Source: Kalaharituber pfeilii
Taxonomy: Eukaryota > Ascomycota > Pezizomycetes > Pezizales > Pezizaceae
DNA: 64,000 bases
Direction: 5' to 3'
Assembly: GCA_015179045.1 (NCBI GenBank)
Contig: WHUZ01000046.1
Location: forward strand, 310,001 to 374,000
Shown here: positions 57,647 through 64,000 of the stretch, piece by piece
Layout of the letters: each line of letters starts with the position of its first letter
Position numbering within the stretch: the stretch's first letter is position 1
The notes under the pieces: generated by a model
What the model was told of the DNA's origin: nothing
Seen by the model: the letters and a program-made list of their open reading frames with translations, nothing else
Databases searched by the model: none
Made by a program: the position numbers and the translations under genes

Positions 57647-58871
57647 TTTTTTTTTTTTCTTAATATCATTACTCGCATGCCGCCCTATGGGCTATGGCGA
57701 AGTTAAATGTTTAATTACATGTAAGAGAGAAATAAGTATTAAGGAAATAGTCCGTTATCCCTGATACGAATCCGACATGGTACTTGTGAACGTCCCCGTC
57801 AATAAAATAAAGAATAAAATAAACCGTGTAAATAGGAAAGTTATGCTTCTGCCCATGCCAATATTTCTGTATTGACCACCTGCACCATGTACGAGACTCG
57901 CGGGCAATACATGTAGTTAGGGATGCTTATTTTGTTCTTTCTTTAATAAATACCTCGCCATAGCCCATAGAGCGGTATGCGAGTAATGATTTAAAAAAAA
58001 AAAAAAAAAAAAAAATGCAAATATTTCCGCCAATGGGTCCTTGTCCTTATTCTTCAGGGAGTTGAACAAGTCCGTCATCCCCCCTGGCCATTTTCTCTTC
58101 CAGACGCGACATCGTTCCATGATGTGTGCTGTAGTTTCCTCCTCTTCCCCGCACCATTGGCACTCCGGGCTGTCAGCTTTCCCCATCTTGAATTTCCAGC
58201 TCCTCAGGGATTTGCCCCCTATTATGCTTGCCAGAGTCGCTACTCTTCGTCCCAGCCTTGTCAGTGGTCTGTATAATAGGTCCAGTCGGTTCCTTTCAAT
58301 GCCTCTCTGAGATCTTGAGGTTTGTCGTATCCCAGCCTCAGTGATGACCTCGTCTTGATATTGTATGTGTGTGCCGATTTTGGCTGTGGTGTCTGCCAGT
58401 GAGTCTGCCTCCACGTTTCCTTGGATGTTTTTGTGACTTTTGACCCACATGACTGATACGTGTAGGTCGCCCCTCGCCGTTCTGGCTTCTCAGGCGTCTC
58501 TTAACAGTTGACTGGGACCCTCGTGTGTCGGTAGGCCCTGTGCTATCTTCTGGAGTTTGGAGATGGCAATTTTAGAGTCCGTTATTATCATGAGCTCGCC
58601 CTCCTGGTTGTTAAGTGCCTCACCCATTGCTATGAGCTGTGCGTCATTGATTGTTGTCTGTGTCCCGAGGTATATGGTCTAGGTGCCCAAGTAGATGGAG
58701 GTTGCGTCCCGTTTTGGAAGGACCCGGCACCAGTCAGGCCTTCGACTCAGCTGCCGTCAGTGTAGAAGCTATTCCACCCCTCATCCTCTGCGTCGGCAAT
58801 TGCCCTCTCCCATTCCTCTTTTCTAGTGTCCCTCGAGAGTGCAGGTGGAACTGCCAGTGGGAGCGGATGTT
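57647..58871 (-). pseudogene. LINE-A ORF2 C-terminal half with two nested insertions
   Basis: Minus strand: RNase H start NSFYTDGS (about 58780-58755), a decayed middle, WVKSHKNIQGNVEADSLAD (about 58447-58391), knuckle CQWCGEEEETTAHIMERC (about 58170-58112) and KRKWPGGMTDLFNSLKNKDK, broken near 58016 by a plus-strand LINE-A insert, then the 3' UTR, hairpin and T run at 57647. The 5' part is split at 58871 by a LINE-B insertion and appears to resume at 59181 for a short distance. Confidence 0.85.
57868..58015 (+). mobile_element. LINE-A insertion nested in an opposite LINE-A copy
   Basis: 148 bp ending in hairpin (GCCCATAGAGCGGTATGCGAG) and poly(A). Duplications TGCCAATATTTC (57856-57867) and TGCAAATATTTC (58016-58027), 11 of 12. 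Confidence 0.9.
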
Positions 58872-59167
58872 TTTTTTTTTTTTTTTTTATAATCACGTAA
58901 CACCGCCTGCAGCTGTTCGCCATGGCAGGGTCCCTGGACCGAAGTCCTTATGGCCCGGAGACAGCCACCTACAAACAAATCAAGACGCTGTAACTACATA
59001 CACCAACATTCAGACAATGCCGAGGAACAAAGTGGGAGCTCAATCCTCCAAGAGAAAATTCAAGCACCTATATCCATTTCCTCCGCATACCTCTCCTTCC
59101 CCTTTCTGTTCACCTTTGATATTCTGTCCCAGTCATACAGGCACGACTGGTGCCACTTGCCTGATAA
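58872..59167 (-). mobile_element. LINE-B insertion nested in LINE-A ORF2
   Basis: A 296-bp 3' end (T run, AATCACGTAACACCGCCTGC, CGCCATGGCAGGGTCC). GGGAGCGGATGTT occurs at 58859-58871 and 59168-59180. Confidence 0.9.
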
Positions 59168-59235
59168 GGGAGCGGATGTTGGTGGGTCAGTGTTCCTCTC
59201 AGGTATCTGTAATCCTGTTGTTCGTCCTTGAGTTA

Positions 59236-59335
59236 CAGAAGGAAAGGGGTGCTTGCTGCTCCTTCATTAAGCGATGCACGGGCCTGTGCAGATGTCCTTA
59301 GCGACCGCGTTAGGCTGGGTGAGGTAAGAAAGCTC
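59236..59335. repeat. 100-bp dispersed repeat, copy 2
   Basis: Exact reverse complement of 2460-2559. Followed at about 59346 by a relative of the 109-bp inverted repeat of 21-22 kb. Confidence 0.85.
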
Positions 59336-59394
59336 TTCCCTAGCAGTGTCATGACGTAAAGGTTTATGACCTGACGAGGAGAGCGGCAGGCTCA

Positions 59395-60085
59395 ATGGGA
59401 GAGGTAGCCCTGTTACTGCCCGGTGGTGAAATTCTGAGGAGTTTTCAGAGCTCGCCTTTGTTGCCAACACATCAACCGCACATTAAGAGCCAATTGGAGC
59501 GCTAAAATACCCACTACCCAGCCAATAGGGAGGCCGAAAGGGAAGAAGATAACCCCCCTGGTGGTATCTCCACCACTGGCCCCAGTGACGGAAGAGCTGG
59601 AAGGGACAGATGCGATGCGATGGTGGGGGAAATAAGGAAGAATTGCAATATGGTCCTGAGTACATTGCAGTACGGGAATGAATCATGGGAGCCACTCCGA
59701 CCGCAGGAAGCAAGTCGGCAGTTGTTTTCTGGGAACGTAAGTGGAAGCCAGCTGGGGTGCTTCACCCAGAGGAGGACTTTCCGACAATCAAGCAACCTGT
59801 ACTGCTGGCATTAACAAGCTCGATTACAGAATCATCCATACAGCCCTAGCTAAGTCGGTGTATACATGGAGAAGGACTTGGGTAGTCGTGCCCTGGTAAT
59901 AGAGAGCAGGTGGAAGGTGGCATAGTTCATGTTTGTATGAATGGGATAGACCCCCTTAGCGATGAGTTATTTGTTTGTTTTCAATTTTTACAGACAGCAC
60001 AAGTGGGAACTGTGGGTGCTAACGTGACTTTAGTCTTGTTTGGCTTTTGATTATCTTCCCACCTACTCTACTCGCGACAGTCGTG
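59395..60085. other. No gene recognised
   Basis: Frames under 100 codons with no family features. Confidence 0.45.
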
Positions 60086-60094
60086 CGGCATCTG

Positions 60095-60183
60095 GATTGT
60101 CAATTTCTATTTCCTTTGCACGAGCTTCGGCCTCGTCATAGCCCTCCAGGCTGTGTACGAGTATTGATATTTAAAAAAAACAA
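60095..60183 (+). mobile_element. Diverged LINE-A tail
   Basis: GCCTCGTCATAGCCCTCCAG ... TACGAGTATTGATATTT and a short A run; the hairpin stem is partly decayed. Confidence 0.65.
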
Positions 60184-60242
60184 AAATGCCCCGGGGGACC
60201 AAAGTCACATGCAGGAATCAGTCGCAACCTTCCAGAGTTGAG

Positions 60243-60625
60243 TTTTTTTATATATATCATTACACGCTTGCCGCCCTGAGGGCTATGGCGTTGTTAAGTA
60301 CATATGAGAAAATGAAAAATAAAAAATAAAGAATTAACTTGAGTTAACGGAGAGTGTTTGTAGAAGTGTAGTGAAGCCTCTTCGTCCTTCGCCTATTCTG
60401 TCGACTTCACCCACGTCAGCAGCGTCACCAGCGTGTCCGTCGTCTCCTTTTCTTCCCCTTTTTTGGGTGCGAACAGGCCTGTCCGCCCCGCCTGCCACTT
60501 CCTTTTCCATATTCTGCAGTGCCCCCAGATGTGTGCCGTCGTTTCCTCTGCTTCTCGGCACCACCTGCACTCCGGACTGTCTGCCTTTCCTGTCCTGTAC
60601 CTCCATGATTCAGGTTTGAGGTATA
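60243..60625 (-). mobile_element. LINE-A insertion with ORF2 zinc knuckle
   Basis: Minus strand: YRTGKADSPECRWCREAEET then TAHIWGHCRIWKRKW, a C-terminal stretch to a stop near 60393, 3' UTR, hairpin (GCCGCCCTGAGGGCTATGGC) and short T run. No target duplication found. Confidence 0.85.
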
Positions 60626-61345
60626 CGGTGTCCAAGGAGATTGCTACGGGCTGGGAATCTTGCAAAACTTTGGTATTAGAAACGTCTAGCATGTCCTTCG
60701 GCTCTGAGGAGTCTCAGCGCGGTGGACACATGGCTGGATTTGCACAGCTTGGGCCTCGTCTTGGGAAATCCCCCAAAACGGGAATTATGCGTACCACGAT
60801 AGGACCACGACTACCCGGGTGCCTAAGTAAAGGCTCAAATACATTCTTCCTCCGGAGCCTGTGCAATCACACCAAAGTATTTTGAAACCAACTCTTTTAG
60901 TCGTCAGTCCCAGCACTACTTTCCTACAATAAATGCGCGCAAATGACGAAATATCGGCGTGGACCAACTCAATGTTATACCCAGACAGTCGCTGGGCATA
61001 CTGTGTGTGGGAGTTCTGTTATCAGGCAGTACTATGTGTGTTCGTAATGGCTTTGCACCTATCGCGCTTAGCATTACGACACACACGCTGGTGAAGTTTT
61101 AACCCAGGTGGTGGACGTCCCTATTTGAGTTACTTAGTCGAGACTGGTTTCACTACTATTGCTGCACATAGATGCCACACGAAAAGAAATGCCAATGTCC
61201 ATCAGTGTGTTGTGTGAAATTGATTGAATCTCACAGTGTAACATTCAATGTTCTCTAGAAAATTATGAGAAAAGTGTCATTGGATTCTGGTCACTGCTCT
61301 ATTACTAGTGCGTGTGGGAGATCAATTTGAGTTCAGTATAGGTTC
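60626..61345. other. No gene recognised
   Basis: Only short frames; no repeat identified. Confidence 0.45.
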
Positions 61346-61375
61346 ACATTGAATTTGGGAGAATTCGATCAGGGA

Positions 61376-61435
61376 AACGGGGGAGAGAGAAGAGGGAAGG
61401 GGAGAGGGGAAGGGGGAAGGGGAGAAGGAGAGAGC
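61376..61435 (+). repeat. Purine-rich low-complexity tract
   Basis: An almost pure A/G stretch of GGGGAGAGGGGAAGGGGGAA type. Confidence 0.9.
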
Positions 61436-61755
61436 GTGCTACAGGGAGCTTGCCACAGAACCATACCTTCATGCACTGGCCCATGCTTAAGTTCACAAAA
61501 AAACGGTGGTGTGAGTGGCAACTTATGTGTTGATATTATCGTTGCAGAAACTTTAAGGCTCCACAAGCAATTGAGAATCCAACAAGATGTGCGGATATAC
61601 AGATTGCGTTTTGCAATCAAATGTCTCAATACACACCACCTTTCGGGCAAGGATGTTGCACCAAGGCACAAATGCGAACAGGGTGGATTCCCACCTGCTA
61701 TATATTCCTCCCCTCTTCCTCGCCAACTTCCCTCCCTTTCCATTTCTCTTCAACA

Positions 61756-61815
61756 TACTGTGTTTCACCACATCTCGACGCACACCACAATTCGACGCAC
61801 TTTCCCACCAAAACT
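61756..61815 (+). repeat. 60-bp inverted repeat, left arm
   Basis: TACTGTGTTTCACCACATCT ... CCCACCAAAACT; the exact reverse complement is at 62546-62605. A diverged relative is at about 14595-14650. Confidence 0.9.
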
Positions 61816-62545
61816 AGCCACGCAGAAGAGCGTGTACCTCAACCACTAGAGCAGAATTTTGTAAGCACTATTTAGAGACACTAAATAAATACTTGTTCTT
61901 CATGTTCCGCACCTCTGCTCGCTCAAAGAACGCATTCTCAAGGAATTATGGCACAGCGAAATTTGTAACAATGTCTTGGCATTTATTTGTATGGGATTCT
62001 CATACAATATTTCACCGGACTGAACATACTACTCTTTTTTAGCACTATCACACCAATGGCCATAGTCTTGTGATTAAAGGGTCTCTCCTAGCTGTATATT
62101 GACTCACTTGACTTTATTCAGTCCATTTTGATATATTGCATAGTTGGCATGCTGATATATATTTTCAGGTCCTCTTCCGATACTATTCATATGCAATATT
62201 TCTATGAGAATGAAAATATTTTGAACAACTCAATGATTACTTCAAGGATTTTGTTGATACCATTCCTGTATATCTCCATAGGGATAAATTACTCAAATAA
62301 AGTATTTAAATGTTTCTATTGAATAAATTGCAGGTGCAGTAGGTAGATTTCCATATCTGCAATTTTACCGCAAAAATATATGCCAAGACTTATGTGCAAA
62401 TGTGCAGAGATATAATTCATCCATAACTACTTTTTTTTTTAAGTAGAGATTCAGGATCTGAAGAATGATTCTTGCTTTAAGCCTCCTAAATGGCTCATAG
62501 AAAAGTAGGTTCTGTTCGTGGAAATATACAGGTTCCAATTCGCTC
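61816..62545. other. Spacer between 60-bp arms; no gene
   Basis: AT-rich. Contains TTGGCATTTATTTGTATGG (about 61976), the end motif of the 26450-27006 element. Confidence 0.5.
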
Positions 62546-62605
62546 AGTTTTGGTGGGAAAGTGCGTCGAATTGTGGTGTGCGTCGAGATGTGGTGAAACA
62601 CAGTA
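62546..62605 (-). repeat. 60-bp inverted repeat, right arm
   Basis: Exact inverse of 61756-61815, 730 bp away. Confidence 0.9.
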
Positions 62606-62860
62606 CTCCTCCTCCGGCTCAAAATACTACCCTCCCACAGCCCGGCCGGCCATGCAGGGGGCTGCGGCCAGTATGATTACCATCAACGCTTCTGGAGCCC
62701 CTGCTCTCCTCATGCTCTCCCGCCCTGGTGGCACTTCGAAAGACCTCTTTCCACTTCCTCTTTCCTCTCTTCTATCCAAAAAGAAGGGGAAATGAATAAT
62801 ATATAATATATATATACCCCCGACTCTCACCCCAGTCCCAGGCAAAGGGAACCAAGCTCT

Positions 62861-63024
62861 CGGGTACTATCTGCGAGGAGGACAGATATGTAACCCAATG
62901 ATGAGCCCACTTCGCAAAACTGCTCCCTGCCTTCCTTCTCTCCGGGTACTATCTGCAAGAAGGACAGATATGTAACCCAATGATGAGCCCACTTCGCAAA
63001 TCTCCTCCCTGCCTTCCTTCCCTC
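62861..63024. repeat. 82-bp tandem duplication
   Basis: Two adjacent 82-bp copies (62861-62942, 62943-63024) sharing GACAGATATGTAACCCAATG and AGCCCACTTCGCAAA, with a handful of differences. Confidence 0.88.
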
Positions 63025-64000
63025 CTTCCGTCGCCCACAGTGCCCGCGCGCCCATGGGAGGTGATGAAGGAAGTATCCCCTTGCCCACACTACAGCCTGA
63101 GCCGCGCCGGAACGACACATTGTCGCCGCACTGCTCGCTGGTGGGCGTTGGGGGTGAAGAAAGAAGATGGCGCTGGGAGTGGATTGAAATTTGGGCCGGG
63201 ATAGGGGACAATACTGCGGGGTGAATGTAGACCTGTCGGATAACGCGACGGTCTCTGGGTCTCTGGGGTGAAGGGCTCCCAGCCGAGAAACATGGGACTG
63301 GCTTGGGGTGTCCTATCTCGTGCTTCCTGCTTGCCTGCCGCTGATGGTGCCGGCGCGGGCTGTTATTACAAGCGGTACCACCAGCTATATCACCTCCGGA
63401 TGGTTCCCTTCCTGGTAACTGCAATTGAATGCGATTGCACGACCGCTGGCGGCAGAGCCGCACCCATCCCTTCACCTTCGCCTGCGCCTTTGCCTTCGAC
63501 TTCAGCTACGTAGGCAACTTTCTCCCTCGACCCGAGTTCCCTTCTCCAGTGTTCTCCCCCATCCCCGGCACACACGCAGCACGCAGAAAGTGCCAATTTT
63601 CCCTCCCACGGCATTAACTGCTCCGGGTGCTGGCTGAGCCCTGAATCCAGCATCCGTTCTGCATCCTCCTTGCCTACTGCCTCCGTATCCGTCCAGCACA
63701 CGGCCAGTGCGGACGAGAGGGGACATAGCACTGGTTTGCAAGAGGAGGACGAGGAACTGCAAGGTGGGCGGGTCCTCCCGGAGGGGCCACGATTGGGGAG
63801 GGGAGTTGCACGTGCACGCGCCTCATAGCTGCCTGCTCGCAAGCCAACCAGCAAGCCAACTACTCGGAAAAGACTCGAGTTGTCTCTGGTAGCGGTATGT
63901 GGGGCTTGGAAGGAGTGGAAGAGTGGGATGAGAGAAATTGTGTGGCCGGTCCGGTAGTCGAGGAGCGGGCCAATTGCGCTACGCGGGGGTTCGGGTCCGG
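63025..64000. other. GC-richer end of window, no confident gene
   Basis: Minus frame 63390-63854 (154 codons, Ala/Gly/Glu-rich) and plus frames overlapping it show no family features. A gene running beyond the window cannot be excluded. Confidence 0.35.

Noticed and set aside
2371..59167. Interpreting the ~45-nt tails as a SINE family of their own
   Set aside because: The same termini close longer copies that encode ORF2 RNase H/knuckle or ORF1, so they are LINE 3' ends. No pol III promoter is seen in the short inserts.
63390..63854. 154-codon minus-strand frame
   Set aside because: Ala/Gly/Glu/Ser-rich reading in GC-rich DNA with overlapping frames on the other strand; no domain or splice support.
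63945..64000. tRNA-like text at the window end (TAGTCGAGGAGCGG ... GGGGGTTCGGGTCC)
   Set aside because: It resembles A- and B-boxes, but the T-arm does not pair, the B-box lacks the invariant A, and no acceptor stem can be formed from what is visible.

Overview
The window looks like transposon-rich nuclear DNA of a filamentous ascomycete. The evidence is short phase-consistent introns (about 54-125 bp) with GT/AG borders, a fungal-type NLR (STAND) protein with a NACHT domain and ankyrin repeats, a fungal-style microsomal P450, and many non-LTR retrotransposon copies with RNase H domains (Tad1-like organisation). I cannot name the species. Only three intact-looking genes are visible in 64 kb; most lines of open frame are remnants of mobile elements.

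Genes. (1) 13453-13854 (+): a two-exon gene for a 111-residue protein of unknown function. (2) 30995-33381 (+): an eight-exon gene for a 606-residue multi-pass membrane protein of unknown function with a large, potentially glycosylated loop. (3) 52668-57018 (+): a five-exon NLR of 1367 residues with an N-terminal helical domain, a NACHT NTPase and about 18 ankyrin repeats, of which the last 11 are nearly identical at DNA level. (4) 7369-10118 (+): a cytochrome P450 that is now a pseudogene. It has no in-frame ATG, a ~750-bp DNA transposon inside an exon, and a nonsense codon near the end.

Mobile DNA. Two related LINE families dominate. LINE-A ends in a hairpin plus AGTAATGAT-poly(A). LINE-B ends in a similar hairpin plus GCGGGGTTACGTGAT-poly(A). 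Both have ORF2 remnants (RNase H, zinc knuckle), and LINE-A tails also close ORF1-only elements (18.7-19.4 kb and 36.9-38.5 kb). Scattered among these are many extremely 5'-truncated insertions that keep only about 10-50 nt of the 3' end plus poly(A), often flanked by 10-15-bp target-site duplications. DNA elements include two hAT-type MITEs with 7-8-bp duplications (11850-12150, 37957-38301), Tc1/mariner-type MITEs with TA duplications (15920-16242, 29918-29998), a PIF/Harbinger transposase remnant beside a long inverted-repeat element (26.1-27.0 kb), and the element in the P450.

Layout. 0-6.5 kb: minisatellite, LINE-A/B pieces. 7.2-10.1 kb: P450 pseudogene. 10.6-13.4 kb: LINE-A and hAT MITE. 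13.4-13.9 kb: small gene. 14-29 kb: repeat mosaic. 31-33.4 kb: membrane-protein gene. 33.6-44 kb: dense LINE-A/B cluster. 45-52 kb: AT-rich and almost empty. 52.5-57 kb: NLR gene. 57.2-60.6 kb: nested LINE insertions. 60.7-64 kb: repeats and low-complexity DNA. The genes do not form an evident operon-like or biosynthetic unit. The P450 has no companion pathway genes here.
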